This document shows positions 51,145-61,254 of a stretch of DNA of 64,000 nucleotides, one piece after another. The translations under genes were made by a program, and so were the position numbers. The notes under the pieces were generated by a model. It made no database searches. It saw nothing but the letters and a program-made list of their open reading frames with translations, and was not told the origin of the DNA. Numbering within the stretch: the stretch's first letter is position 1; each line of letters begins with the position of its first letter. The stretch lies in NCBI RefSeq assembly GCF_003416885.1, contig NZ_QVPD01000003.1, positions 186,001-250,000 of the forward strand, in the 5' to 3' direction. The DNA comes from Cognatiluteimonas weifangensis. GTDB taxonomy: Bacteria; Pseudomonadota; Gammaproteobacteria; Xanthomonadales; Xanthomonadaceae.

Positions 51145-52074
51145 TCAGTGCCGCTCCAGGTCGCGGTAGGGGTTGGCCTCGCCGCTGTCCGGCGGGCGCA
51201 GGGTGTAACGCTTGTAGGTCCACTGGTATTGCGCCGGGTCGCGGTGGGCGATGCGTTCGATCGCGGCATTGAGCGCGCGCGCGCCGACCGCCGGATCCGC
51301 CGCCGCGACCTCCGCCGGCGCGGCTTCCAGATGCAGCGCGAACGCCGGCGCGGCCCCCCGCACCGGCGGCTGGCGCTCGCAGTAGGCCAGCAGCACCGTC
51401 GCCCCGGTGCGCGCGGCCAGCCGCGGCAGCAGGGTCATGGTCAGCGCCGGCAGGCCGAAGAACGGCACGAACGCGCCCTCGCCGGCCTTGGGCTGCTGGT
51501 CGGGCAGGATCCCGACCACGCCGCCGTGCTGCAGCCGCTTCAACAGCTGCCGCACCGCCGGACCGTCCGCCCGCACCTGGGCGACGCGGCCGCCGTCGTC
51601 GGCGCGGACCCGTTGCAGGAACGCCTCGCCGATCGCCGATTCCGGCGGCCGGTACAGGATCGCCAGCGGGGTGCGCGCGGCCAGCCACTGGTTGAGCAGC
51701 TCCCAGTTGCCGTAGTGCGGCGCGGCGACGATCACGCCGCGGCCGCGGGCCAGCGCCTGGTCCAGCAGCGCCGTGCCGTGGGCGCTGCGGATCAGGGCCA
51801 GGTTGTCGGCCTGCGGCCGGGTCCACAAGCGCAGCGTTTCCAGCGCCTGGCACGCGGTGGTGCGCAGGATCGCGCGCAGCAGTGCGTCGCGGGCCGCGGC
51901 GTCGAGCTGCGGCCAGGCCAGGGCCAGGTTGCGCCGCGCCACCCTCGCCTCGCGCGCGTCCAGCCGCCGCCACAGCCGGGCCATGCCCGCGCCGAGGCGG
52001 TCCAGCCACGGCCACGGCAACCGCCCGAGCGCTGCGGCGAGCAGGTACAGCAGGCGGGCGGCGAAGGCGGTCAC
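51145..52074 (-). CDS. lpxL: LpxL/HtrB-like lipid A acyltransferase
   Basis: 309 residues from a GTG. An N-terminal hydrophobic segment is followed by the LPLAT catalytic HX4E motif (HYGNWE, His120-Glu125) and the GGVVGILPDQQPKAGEG block of lauroyl/myristoyl transferases. It adds a secondary acyl chain to lipid A. Whether it is the LpxL or LpxM type cannot be decided from sequence alone. First of a four-gene operon with the YdbS/YdbT-like and WaaE-like genes. Confidence 0.85.
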   Translation of the reverse strand: MTAFAARLLYLLAAALGRLPWPWLDRLGAGMARLWRRLDAREARVARRNLALAWPQLDAAARDALLRAILRTTACQALETLRLWTRPQADNLALIRSAHGTALLDQALARGRGVIVAAPHYGNWELLNQWLAARTPLAILYRPPESAIGEAFLQRVRADDGGRVAQVRADGPAVRQLLKRLQHGGVVGILPDQQPKAGEGAFVPFFGLPALTMTLLPRLAARTGATVLLAYCERQPPVRGAAPAFALHLEAAPAEVAAADPAVGARALNAAIERIAHRDPAQYQWTYKRYTLRPPDSGEANPYRDLERH

Positions 52075-52139
52075 GCGGGCAGTCTAGCGGCTGCATGTTC
52101 AGGTTGACCGGCGCCCGCGCGCGGCGCCAGCATCCGCCC

Positions 52140-52580
52140 ATGCTTGCCTTGATCCAGCGCGTCACCCAGGCCCGGGTGGAGGTCGACGGCGCCTGCGTCG
52201 GCGCGATCGGCCCCGGCCTGCTGGCGCTGGTGGGGGTGCAGCCGGGCGACGGCGCGGCCCAGGTGGCGCGGATGGCGCAGCGGCTGCTGGGCTACCGCGT
52301 GTTCGCCGACGCCCAGGGGCGGATGAACCGCTCCCTGGCCGACACCGGCGGCGGGCTGCTGCTGGTCAGCCAGTTCACCCTGGCCGCGGACACGGCCTCG
52401 GGGCTGCGCCCGGGCTTCAGCACCGCCGCGGCGCCGGCCGAGGCTGAACGGATCTTCGCGCAACTGCTGCAAACCTGCCGCGACCGCCACCCGCCGGGGG
52501 TGGAAAGCGGCCGCTTCGGGGCCCATATGCTGGTCAGCCTGGTCAATGACGGCCCGGTCACGTTCCTGCTGCGCGCCTGA
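52140..52580 (+). CDS. dtd: D-aminoacyl-tRNA deacylase
   Basis: 146 residues, the standard Dtd length. It hydrolyses D-amino acids off mischarged tRNAs. MLALIQRVTQARVEVDG, LLVSQFTLAADT, the SGRFGAHM and NDGPVTF motifs (Gly-cisPro equivalent GPVT) are present. It is divergent from the LpxL gene (65 bp). Confidence 0.93.
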   Translation: MLALIQRVTQARVEVDGACVGAIGPGLLALVGVQPGDGAAQVARMAQRLLGYRVFADAQGRMNRSLADTGGGLLLVSQFTLAADTASGLRPGFSTAAAPAEAERIFAQLLQTCRDRHPPGVESGRFGAHMLVSLVNDGPVTFLLRA

Positions 52581-52649
52581 GGCGTCGCGGGGGACGGGGT
52601 TTTGGCGGTGCCATGGCGGCCGTCGAAGCCGGATCCCGGCACTGCGCAG

Positions 52650-52655
52650 TATAAT
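52650..52655 (+). promoter_or_regulatory. consensus -10 box upstream of rpoD
   Basis: TATAAT lies 39 bp before the rpoD ATG. No good -35 is present 16-18 bp upstream, so it may be a partly activator-dependent or weak promoter. Confidence 0.45.
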
Positions 52656-52694
52656 GCACGGTTCTCTTCACCCCTTTTCCCGGTGGCACGCCTC

Positions 52695-54563
<1,869 letters not shown>

Positions 54564-54618
54564 GCGCGCTTCCTTCTTCGCGCTTGCGGAGGAGGATGAG
54601 AGCCGACCAGTCGCAGAG

Positions 54619-54646
54619 AAAAGCCCCGCCATGTGCGGGGCTTTTT
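54619..54646 (+). terminator. rpoD rho-independent terminator
   Basis: AAAAGCCCCGC, a 5-nt loop and GCGGGGCTTTTT make an 11-bp stem followed by T-rich sequence, 55 bp after the rpoD stop. It can act in both directions, because the left arm is preceded by A's. Confidence 0.88.
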
Positions 54647-54650
54647 CTTC

Positions 54651-54765
54651 GGGATCACGAAGCCAACGCGGGATCACGAAGCCAACGCGGGGTCACGAAG
54701 CCAACGCGGGGTCGCGAAGCCAACGCGGGGTCGCGAAGCCAGCGCGGAGCCACGGAAGCCAACGC
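54651..54765. repeat. 19-bp tandem repeat, six units
   Basis: Six head-to-tail units of the form GGGATCACGAAGCCAACGC, the later ones changed to GGGGTCGCGAAGCCAACGC; the last is 20 bp. The array directly follows the rpoD terminator. The gradual base changes from unit to unit suggest slippage growth. With the REP copy it fills the 54564-54879 gap, which holds no gene. Confidence 0.85.
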
Positions 54766-54784
54766 GGCACCCCGGACCTGTTTT

Positions 54785-54832
54785 CCTTCTCCCCGCGCGC
54801 GGGGAGAAGGTGCCCGCAGGGCGGATGAGGGG
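54785..54832. repeat. single inverted copy of the REP-like palindrome
   Basis: CCTTCTCCCCGC / GCGGGGAGAAGG (54785-54810) followed by GCGGATGAGGGGC is the reverse complement of the core of the cluster at 7433-7979. It shows the palindrome family is dispersed in this genome. Confidence 0.85.
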
Positions 54833-54879
54833 CCGACAGGGGATCCGCGGTCGGGTCCGCCAGACCCGTGCAACGGGCG

Positions 54880-55671
54880 TTACCGCGACGCGATCCGCGG
54901 CAACCACGCATCGCTTTGGCCCAGCACCTGCGCCGCGGCTCCGAAGCGACGTTCGACGAAGCGGATGCCATCGGCCTGCACCAGCACCACCGTGCTGCAG
55001 CGCGTGCCGTAGCGCGGATCGCGCACGAACGGCGGCGACAGCGTGCGCTCCAGCGCCAGCCCGATGCCGGTGTCGGGCAGCGCCGCGTCCGGCGCCGGCG
55101 TGGTGTCGGCCAGCGCGTCCAGCAACGGCGCGACATCCGCCGCGCGTGCGTCGGCGGGCAGGCCGTTCTCCAGCCATCGCGCCAGCGCCTGGCTGGCGCG
55201 GGTGCTCTTGGGCCACGGCGCATCGAAAGCGCCGTTGGACACCGCGTGCAGCCCCGGCGCCACCGGATGGCGTGCGAAGCGCGGATGGTTGCCGGCGAAC
55301 GCCAGGCAGGCGCCGCCCCACAACACCAGGTTGAACGGCCCGTAATCGCCGGCTGCGGGCGCGATCGCGTCGAGCCAGGCATCGACGTCGTCGGCACCGC
55401 TCACGAACCCGCGCACCAGCGCCCCGCGCGAGCGCGGATGCGCCGCGCCCAGCGGCCGCACCCGCACGTTGGTCACCGCCGCCAGCCGCCCGCGCCGGGA
55501 CGCCATCAGCCAGCCGCCGCCCTGCGCCAGATCGCGCCCGCCATGCACATCCGGATATTGCGGATCGGGCCCGGCCGGCGCGGCGGCGCGCGCGTGCAGC
55601 TCGTCGCGGTTGGCGATCAGCACCAGCGGATAGGCGGGATGGCAGTCGAGGGCGAGGGCGATCAGGCACAT
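54880..55671 (-). CDS. NRDE/TANGO2-family protein
   Basis: 263 residues beginning MCLIALALDCHP, with the hallmark ANRDE motif (residues ~19-23), Asp/Gly-rich GGRDLAQGGGWL and AVTNVRV. The family has an Ntn-like fold with an N-terminal Cys (Cys2). Eukaryotic TANGO2 has been linked to lipid/heme handling; the bacterial role is not known. The ATG at 55671 is set by the MCLI start. 230 bp to the tRNA are non-coding. Confidence 0.87.
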   Translation of the reverse strand: MCLIALALDCHPAYPLVLIANRDELHARAAAPAGPDPQYPDVHGGRDLAQGGGWLMASRRGRLAAVTNVRVRPLGAAHPRSRGALVRGFVSGADDVDAWLDAIAPAAGDYGPFNLVLWGGACLAFAGNHPRFARHPVAPGLHAVSNGAFDAPWPKSTRASQALARWLENGLPADARAADVAPLLDALADTTPAPDAALPDTGIGLALERTLSPPFVRDPRYGTRCSTVVLVQADGIRFVERRFGAAAQVLGQSDAWLPRIASR

Positions 55672-55901
55672 GCGGATTCGGCGATCGGCGATCGGCGACG
55701 CGCACGGCGCGCCCGATCCGGCGGGGCAACATGACAGGCTCGGCCCACTGTACTGCGGGAAGGCGCGCAGGCGGGCAAACACGGATGGCAACGGCGGCGG
55801 CCGCGCGCATGGCGCCACGTGCGGGGCCGAGGCCGGTGCGGCTGCACTCCGCAAGCCCGGCGCGTGCGCGGCTTTTGCGTGCGCCATAATCCCCCACACA
55901 C

Positions 55902-55977
55902 GGGCCTATAGCTCAATGGTTAGAGCAGAGGACTCATAATCCTTTGGTTCCAGGTTCGAGTCCTGGTGGGCCCACCA
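55902..55977 (+). tRNA. tRNA with anticodon CAU, probably tRNA-Ile2 (lysidine)
   Basis: 76 nt with CCA encoded: acceptor GGGCCTA/TGGGCCC, D-arm GCTC/GAGC, anticodon arm GAGGA-CTCATAA-TCCTT, T-arm CCAGG-TTCGAGT-CCTGG. The CAU anticodon fits Met or Ile2. I favour Ile2 because acceptor pairs C4:G69 and C5:G68, which are TilS identity elements, are present, and the loop context resembles E. coli ileX. Its 3' end is the island integration site. Confidence 0.88.
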
Positions 55978-56090
55978 AATCAGACTTCCGAGCAGTCCAG
56001 CAACATCCAGTGGGCTATGCGAATCCCACAAAACAAGCCGTTCCATGGCTGATGGCGTCTGACCGCGTCCGATTGAATCCGGATGCGCCT

Positions 56091-56153
56091 GGGGGCAACA
56101 TAGGGGGCAACTCCGAAATGAGGTGGGGCGTTGCCCCCAATGAAGTTGCCCCC
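56091..56153. promoter_or_regulatory. four GGGGGCAAC motifs (two direct, two inverted) before integrase
   Basis: GGGGGCAAC at 56091-56099 and 56103-56111 and its reverse complement GTTGCCCCC at 56130-56138 and 56145-56153, the last abutting the integrase ATG. The nested inverted arrangement between tRNA and integrase suggests recombinase arm-type sites or autoregulation of the integrase. Confidence 0.6.
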
Positions 56154-57363
56154 ATGCCATTGACCGACGCAGCGATTCGCAAAGCGAAGCCCGCAGAGAA
56201 GACTCAACGACTGTTCGATGGCGGCGGTCTTTATCTGGAGATCGGCCGACTGGTGGCAAATGGTGGCGATGGAAATATCGCTACGCGGGTAAAGAAAAGC
56301 GCCCTCACTTGGCGTCTATCCAAATACCAGCTTGGCCGATGCGCGCGCTCGCCACGCTGACGCACGCAGACTGTTGTCATCGGGCATTGATCCCAGCGGA
56401 AAGCGCAAGGCGGAAAAGGCCGCCGCGGCAGAGACGAGCGCAAATACGTTTGATGCAGTGGCGAATGAATTGCTGCGCCTTCGTGCGCGCAAGGTTGCGG
56501 CAGGAACGGCGAAACGTGAACGAAATCTCTTGGACAATTATCTGACCCCCTACATCGGAGGTCAGCCAGTTGCAGAGATCACAGCGCCAACTCTATTGGC
56601 CGCGCTACGCAAGCCCGAATCATCCGGCAAGGTCGAGACTGCTCACCGCGCGCGTGCTCTGGCATCTATGGTTTTCTTGTACGCCGTGCGAACTGGACGG
56701 GCAGAGCGAAACCCGGCCGCCGATTTGAGAGGCGCGCTAGAGTCGAGAAACAAAGTTCACCTTGCCAGCATTACCGACCCGGCGGAAGTTGGACCTTTGC
56801 TGCGTGCGCTGTGGGGTTACGAGGGCTCGCCCGTTACGTTGGCTGCCCTCAAACTTGGACCGATGTTGTTTGCGCGCCCAGGAGAGTTGCGGGCGGCGCG
56901 TTGGAATGACATCGATTTGGACGCTGCCGAGTGGCGTTACACGGCAAGCAAGACTCGCCAGCCGCACCTAGTGCCCCTGGCGTCGCAAGCGGCAAACGTC
57001 TTGCGCGAAATACAACCGCTAACCGGACGAGGAGAGTTCGTTTTTCCGGGAGTACGGGGTCGCAATCGTCCGATGAGCGAAAACACGATCAACGAGGCAT
57101 TGCGACGATTGGGCTTCGATTCGAACACGATGACGGGTCACGGTTTTCGAGCGATGGCACGAACCATCTTGGACGAGGTGCTGAATTTCCGGCCTGACTA
57201 TATTGAGCACCAGTTGGCACATGCGGTGAGGGATCCAAACGGCCGCGCATACAATCGCACCGCCCCCTTGGCCGAACGCCGAAAGATGATGCAGGCCTGG
57301 GCGGATTATCTCGACGTCCTGCGCATCGGCAGCAACGTAGTCGCGATGCATCGCCGGAGCTGA
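56154..57363 (+). pseudogene. P4-type tyrosine integrase, two frameshifts
   Basis: The N-terminus MPLTDAAIRKAKPAEKTQRLFDGGGLYLEI is in one frame. GKWWRWKYRYAGKEKR (from about 56255) is in a second. LGVYPNTSLADARARHADARRLL and the whole catalytic domain (to 57363) are in a third. Each shift fits a 1-nt loss, near 56243 and near 56306. The catalytic domain keeps ARPGELRAARW (Arg), HGFRAMART (HxxR), HQLAH and YNRT (Tyr). It integrates islands at tRNA ends; as it stands it would not give a full-length protein unless the shifts are sequencing errors. Confidence 0.8.
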
Positions 57364-57369
57364 TGATCG

Positions 57370-57961
57370 ATGACGACGAAATCTAGTCGCGACGTGGTTG
57401 AGGAATATCGCCGGGAGCTGATTGAAGAGGCCGATAGCCGGCCGATCACTGAGAGTTGGGAAGATTATCCCCCCTTTGGCAAGCCTCGCCAAAATGCGTT
57501 GTCCGACTTAGAACACGCGTGGCGTGCGATCGCTGCCGGCGCGGGTGCACCAATGCTTCCGGTCCTGAGTGAGTTTCGACGCTTTCAAATGGAAGAGCTC
57601 GGCGACCATCCGCTGGCTGCGATGTCCGTGTTTGTGGATGCGGGGCACTACCCGCCCCCAGAGTTGCTACTGGCTGTCCTTCGTATGTATCGAACCTATC
57701 TCGAGGCGGAAGGGCAGTCTGACGATGGAGGAGTGTTTTTTTGGCAAGCCCAAACCTAAGTCCGGAAACTACGCGGCGCGATGTGCGCGCAGATTCAAGG
57801 AGCTGGAGTGGACGATCCGCGTGGCGGTGAGTAGCGAAGATGCTGGAGGCGATATACATGCCGCTGAGGAAATCGTTGAGCGCGACGGGCTACGGATCGA
57901 CCCAGAAACGGTGCTGCGCGCTGTGAACAAGCATTCCTCGAGGGTCAAGCCGGAAAAATAA
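57370..57961 (+). pseudogene. hypothetical island gene, one frameshift
   Basis: The first part (57370 to ~57720) encodes MTTKSSRDVVEEYRRELIEE to RMYRTYLEAEG. The natural continuation, SLTMEECFFGKPKPKSGNYA to the stop at 57961, is in another frame. A single extra G near 57712-57714 (GGG for GG) would explain it. The joined product would be ~195 residues. The C-terminal FFGKPKPKSGNYA block recurs, as far as I recall, in uncharacterised proteins of Xanthomonadaceae islands. Function unknown. Confidence 0.6.
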
Positions 57962-58049
57962 AGCCGTTCTTCTTCCTGTTATCGGCTCTGCCCATGTGAA
58001 GAATTCCATATCCGAAGCCGTCCACTTTGGCACGGCAGAGGATTAAGCC

Positions 58050-58244
58050 TTGCAGCACCGTCTACTTCCTGAAACAGGCTTCCTGCGACTGCCGCAGGTG
58101 TTGTCTCTTTACCCAGTATCCAAGTCCACCTGGTGGGCCGGCGTAAAAGCTGGGCGTTATCCCGCTCCTGTGAAACTTGGCGAACGCTGCACAGCATGGC
58201 GTGCCGAAGATGTTCGGGCCCTCATTGATGGGGCATCGGCATGA
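58050..58244 (+). CDS. AlpA-family transcriptional regulator
   Basis: 64 residues from a TTG start. FLRLPQVLSLYPVSKSTWWAGVKAGRYPAPVKLGERCTAWRAEDVRALI is the compact AlpA (MerR-like winged helix) domain of P4-like islands, which usually controls integrase/excision. The stop overlaps the next start (ATGA). An ATG start is not available nearby. Confidence 0.85.
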   Translation: MQHRLLPETGFLRLPQVLSLYPVSKSTWWAGVKAGRYPAPVKLGERCTAWRAEDVRALIDGASA

Positions 58245-58825
58245 CGACGCACCCGGATTTCCGAAGCGCTGGCGACTCACCCAAAGGTTCACAGCGGGCA
58301 TCTACCCTGCACGGCGCAACGTATGCAAGCGGTACGAACGCGGAACTGTTGTTGCGTCGTCTCGACGGTGTGAGCCGCAGTGGCAATGGATGGCGCGCGC
58401 GGTGTCCGGCTTGTGGTGGACGCTCGCAAAAACTGAGCGTGACCGAGGTCGACGGTCGCGTACTGGTCCATTGTTTCGCCTGTGGCGACGCAAATGCGGT
58501 CTTCGCTGCGCTGGGGCTCACTTGGGCAGACCTGCACCCGCCGCGTGCGTGGCCGGAATCCTTGGAGCAACGGCGAGCACGCCGGCGCGCCATGCAGGAA
58601 GTAGGCTGGGGTGCTGCGCTTACCGATGGTCACGGCCAGTCCGAAATTGGCACAACGCCCTGGGCCGCTTTGCGATTCAGTTCGAGAATCGAATCAGATA
58701 AGTGCGAACGAATTATTCTGGGCAGATGCTCAGTTCGCCGGCCGCCTATCGCCAAAAATGCCCAGCACGCGAACGAGGGCAGGCAGTCAATTGCCCAATC
58801 CCCAGGAAGCGGTCCGGTCGAATGA
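58241..58825 (+). CDS. primase-like zinc-finger protein, truncated
   Basis: 194 residues. A CHC2-type zinc finger (CPACGGRSQKLSVTEVDGRVLVHCFACGD) and the following VFAALGLTWADLHP belong to the N-terminus of island/phage primase-like proteins. After QEVGWGAAL (about 58620) the sequence no longer resembles the family and ends at 58825 in a tail of low coding quality. So the primase/helicase part is lost, probably where the HEPN-to-helicase cassette was joined. It starts by overlapping alpA. Confidence 0.65.
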   Translation: MTTHPDFRSAGDSPKGSQRASTLHGATYASGTNAELLLRRLDGVSRSGNGWRARCPACGGRSQKLSVTEVDGRVLVHCFACGDANAVFAALGLTWADLHPPRAWPESLEQRRARRRAMQEVGWGAALTDGHGQSEIGTTPWAALRFSSRIESDKCERIILGRCSVRRPPIAKNAQHANEGRQSIAQSPGSGPVE

Positions 58826-58829
58826 AGCG

Positions 58830-59525
58830 CTAAGTGGCGTCAGGAGATTGGCTAACAGTGCGGTCAATCAGAGCGTTCGTCTCGCTATGCAACAACTCCA
58901 TGATGTCGCGGACCGAGTCGATCGCGCGATCAACGTAGGTCTCATCAATCACAACCTCTGATCCACTCAAGTAGACCCCATGAATTTTGCCGAGCGCTGA
59001 GACTTGTTCTTGTGTTAGCAGGAGCACGTCTCCGCTGTGATGCACCAGGGCGTTGCGTACAGCCAAAAGGTCCTTGATTGGGCGCCACAGGTCAGCTGGA
59101 ATCTCGAAACCTGCGTATCTTTCCAGGAAGATTCTACGAGCGCTCCAAGGATCGCCTTTGAGATCGGAAGGCTTAAAAATTGCTTGCTCCCCCAAGACGT
59201 GGCTAAGCCTATCGCACTCACGTTTCATGGCTCCCTCAAGGAGAGAAGCAAGAAAAATGACATGCGACGAGCGCATTCGCTTGCGGTAATAGTCCGTCGC
59301 GAGAATGCCAGAGTCGTTGATATCTTCAGAACCTAGTGCCACCTGTTGCTGCACGTAGCGTTGCTCTTCCCCGTCCATCAACGCCCAAGTGCCTTCAGTC
59401 TCGGTCTTGAACCATCGAAACAGATCGAGCTCGTAAGTCTCAAGCGAATGACTGTTCTTTAGCCCAGCAAGAAAGTGCTGACGCATTGCAAGCTTGAGAT
59501 AGTCGGGTACCGGTCCGAGGGGCAT
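58830..59525 (-). CDS. HEPN-type protein (RNALVH motif)
   Basis: 231 residues, all-helical by inspection, with RNALVHHSGDVLLL: an RX4H motif (Arg157, His162) with Asn after Arg, the signature of HEPN RNases. A helix with EGAMKRECDRL lies in the middle. HEPN proteins are common RNase effectors in defence and toxin systems. Start at 59525 (ATG); a TTG at 59534 is 3 codons upstream. It is convergent with the primase fragment and is last in the same-strand series. Confidence 0.7.
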   Translation of the reverse strand: MPLGPVPDYLKLAMRQHFLAGLKNSHSLETYELDLFRWFKTETEGTWALMDGEEQRYVQQQVALGSEDINDSGILATDYYRKRMRSSHVIFLASLLEGAMKRECDRLSHVLGEQAIFKPSDLKGDPWSARRIFLERYAGFEIPADLWRPIKDLLAVRNALVHHSGDVLLLTQEQVSALGKIHGVYLSGSEVVIDETYVDRAIDSVRDIMELLHSETNALIDRTVSQSPDAT

Positions 59526-59594
59526 GGTCGTCAAATGTGGGGTCGTGAGCGAGTTTTCGCGGACGGAACAGTTCGGTGCGGCAGGGGCGCTAAG

Positions 59595-60095
59595 TTACTG
59601 CTCCACCGCTCCGAGCGAAAATGGAGCCCATGTGTCAGCAGGCAGATCGCGCTCCTTTCCTATTGGTGATATCGATTTATGCGGAAGGAATTGAGCGCCA
59701 CGCGACGAGAACACATGGAATTGGACCAGCAAGCTCCCTGCCCGGTCAGCGACATTTTCGAAGAATAGATTTGGGATGCCAATCCTGAGCAGTTGTACTT
59801 GTCCCGGCTTTAGCACTACCGGCACGTCAGGCGTCGAAATCTCGGGAATTAAGGCTGGGCCTGGCCCATCGATGTCGAGGGTCATCTCGCGTATGAGCAG
59901 CTCCAGCGTTCCAGTGTTGGACAATGCGAAATCAAACATGCAGTCATCCAAGGAGCCTGGTTCTGGAGTTGAAACAGCAGCAATGCATCCAATGAGAGAG
60001 GACTTCTTTCGCAAGAACGTCAAATAAAGAGTGGCAATCGAAACCAGCAGAGCTAGCGAAGCCAAAATTGTCGCCGCGATGTCGCCATTGTCCAT
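59595..60095 (-). CDS. hypothetical one-helix membrane protein
   Basis: 166 residues starting MDNGDIAATILASLALLVSIATLYLTFLRKK: one N-terminal TM helix with a basic stop-transfer, then a soluble beta-rich domain (FALSNTGTLELLIREMTLDI; VVLKPGQVQLLRIGI) resembling an Ig-like or DUF-type beta sandwich. I do not recognise the family. It lies between the protease and the HEPN gene on the same strand; small TM partners are typical of defence modules. Confidence 0.6.
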   Translation of the reverse strand: MDNGDIAATILASLALLVSIATLYLTFLRKKSSLIGCIAAVSTPEPGSLDDCMFDFALSNTGTLELLIREMTLDIDGPGPALIPEISTPDVPVVLKPGQVQLLRIGIPNLFFENVADRAGSLLVQFHVFSSRGAQFLPHKSISPIGKERDLPADTWAPFSLGAVEQ

Positions 60096-60160
60096 GCGTA
60101 TCGAAGTCCTGAATTGAGCCGAGCCATGAACATTTCTCGGCTTGAATGAGTCGTGATCCC

Positions 60161-60898
60161 TCAACCAAAATCAATCATTATGTCGATGGCAACTTTGTAA
60201 GCAGCCAAAGATATCCCCAAAATCTCATCTTCCTCTTCGCTCCCCTCGCAAACTAGCGCGACTGGGACACCGTCGCTGTTGATGATGGGAGCACCGCTAC
60301 ATCCTTTGAAATACTTATGGCCTGGATGCTTAAACGGTAGTTTGAAGACGATGTAGTCGCCGCTGAACCGAAGGAACGATAGCCCTTCATAAATTCGGAT
60401 CTCGCCGGAGAGGTACGTTTGGCCAAAGTGCTCTTCTTGGGCTGGAAGGACCATGCCACAGAAGCCGAATCTATCTTTAGGGTCGGGCATCTCGGTGAGG
60501 CTCACCGCGTGGACCGTAATCGGAGCTTCGGCCCTTACCTTGGTTGGAGCTTCGATCTCTTGTCTGTACGCAACGGTGCCTTGCGGCAACTCAACGTACG
60601 AGAAATCGACATCCTTCAGCTTCGGTGACGAAAGCGTCGCCTTGGCGAGAAAGTTCATGGCGCCTAGCTGGCGTAGCTGGGTGCCCTTTTGGGGCACATA
60701 ACGGAGCTGTAGCGCCCAGTTCCCCTGATCTCCAGTTGCATGGGAAACGGTGAGCAAAATGCGCTTGTCGCGATAGTCCACAAGGCAGGCTGAAGCAATT
60801 CCATTGGGTAAGGAGTCTTCGCCCAAGCGAACAAGTGGTGCGCTCGATAGGAACAGGCTCATTTGACCAGGGGTGCTCATTGGAAACGAATTCTCCAA
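60161..60898 (-). CDS. trypsin-like serine protease
   Basis: 245 residues. A chymotrypsin-fold triad can be placed: His53 in LLTVSHATG, Asp98 (VDFSYVELP) and Ser201 in GCSGAPIINSDGVPVALVC. No signal peptide or membrane segment is seen, so it is probably cytosolic, as in proteases tied to bacterial defence systems. Target unknown. Start at 60898; ATG at 60880 is an alternative. It follows the winged-helix gene after 68 bp. Confidence 0.75.
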   Translation of the reverse strand: MENSFPMSTPGQMSLFLSSAPLVRLGEDSLPNGIASACLVDYRDKRILLTVSHATGDQGNWALQLRYVPQKGTQLRQLGAMNFLAKATLSSPKLKDVDFSYVELPQGTVAYRQEIEAPTKVRAEAPITVHAVSLTEMPDPKDRFGFCGMVLPAQEEHFGQTYLSGEIRIYEGLSFLRFSGDYIVFKLPFKHPGHKYFKGCSGAPIINSDGVPVALVCEGSEEEDEILGISLAAYKVAIDIMIDFG

Positions 60899-60966
60899 AC
60901 ATGATCTGGATGAGGGCTCCGCGGCGGCTTCTCCATCAATGCGCCTATCGCGCTACTGCCGTTCTC

Positions 60967-61209
60967 TCACGCAAGCTCCCATGGAAGGTCGCGCCTTCCA
61001 TGCACTGCCTTAAGTTTGCCAGTCTTGCGAAGTACGGTCGCGGCCCAACGGGCGTCGTATTGCCACGTGTATAGCAACGTTCCCGAGCCCCTAAGGTCTG
61101 ACTCGTAGTTGTGCCAGATGTACTTCGCGACGTCGCTAGGCCAAGCCTTACCTCCTAGCGATCGAAGGGCAACCAGCACCCACTCCTTCATATCCTCCCG
61201 AGTCGCCAT
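60967..61209 (-). CDS. small winged-helix protein (Mrr N-terminal-like)
   Basis: 80 residues: MKEWVLVALRSLGGKAWPSDVAKYIWHNYESDLRGSGTLLYTWQYDARWAATVLRKTGKLKAVHGRRDLPWELA matches in pattern the winged helix at the N-terminus of Mrr-like restriction enzymes, without any nuclease part. It could be a DNA-binding regulator or the targeting subunit of the system. 45 bp after the DUF3883 gene. Confidence 0.65.
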   Translation of the reverse strand: MATREDMKEWVLVALRSLGGKAWPSDVAKYIWHNYESDLRGSGTLLYTWQYDARWAATVLRKTGKLKAVHGRRDLPWELA

Positions 61210-61254
61210 CAGCCGTCCTCATAGATCGTTTTAATCGCCAAGATGCAATGTGGA

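Noticed and set aside
54651..54765. CRISPR-like 19-bp repeats
   Set aside because: Units are directly contiguous with no spacers, and no cas genes are nearby.
55902..55977. tRNA-Met (elongator) reading of the CAU tRNA
   Set aside because: Acceptor pairs C4:G69 and C5:G68 favour tRNA-Ile2; not fully excluded.
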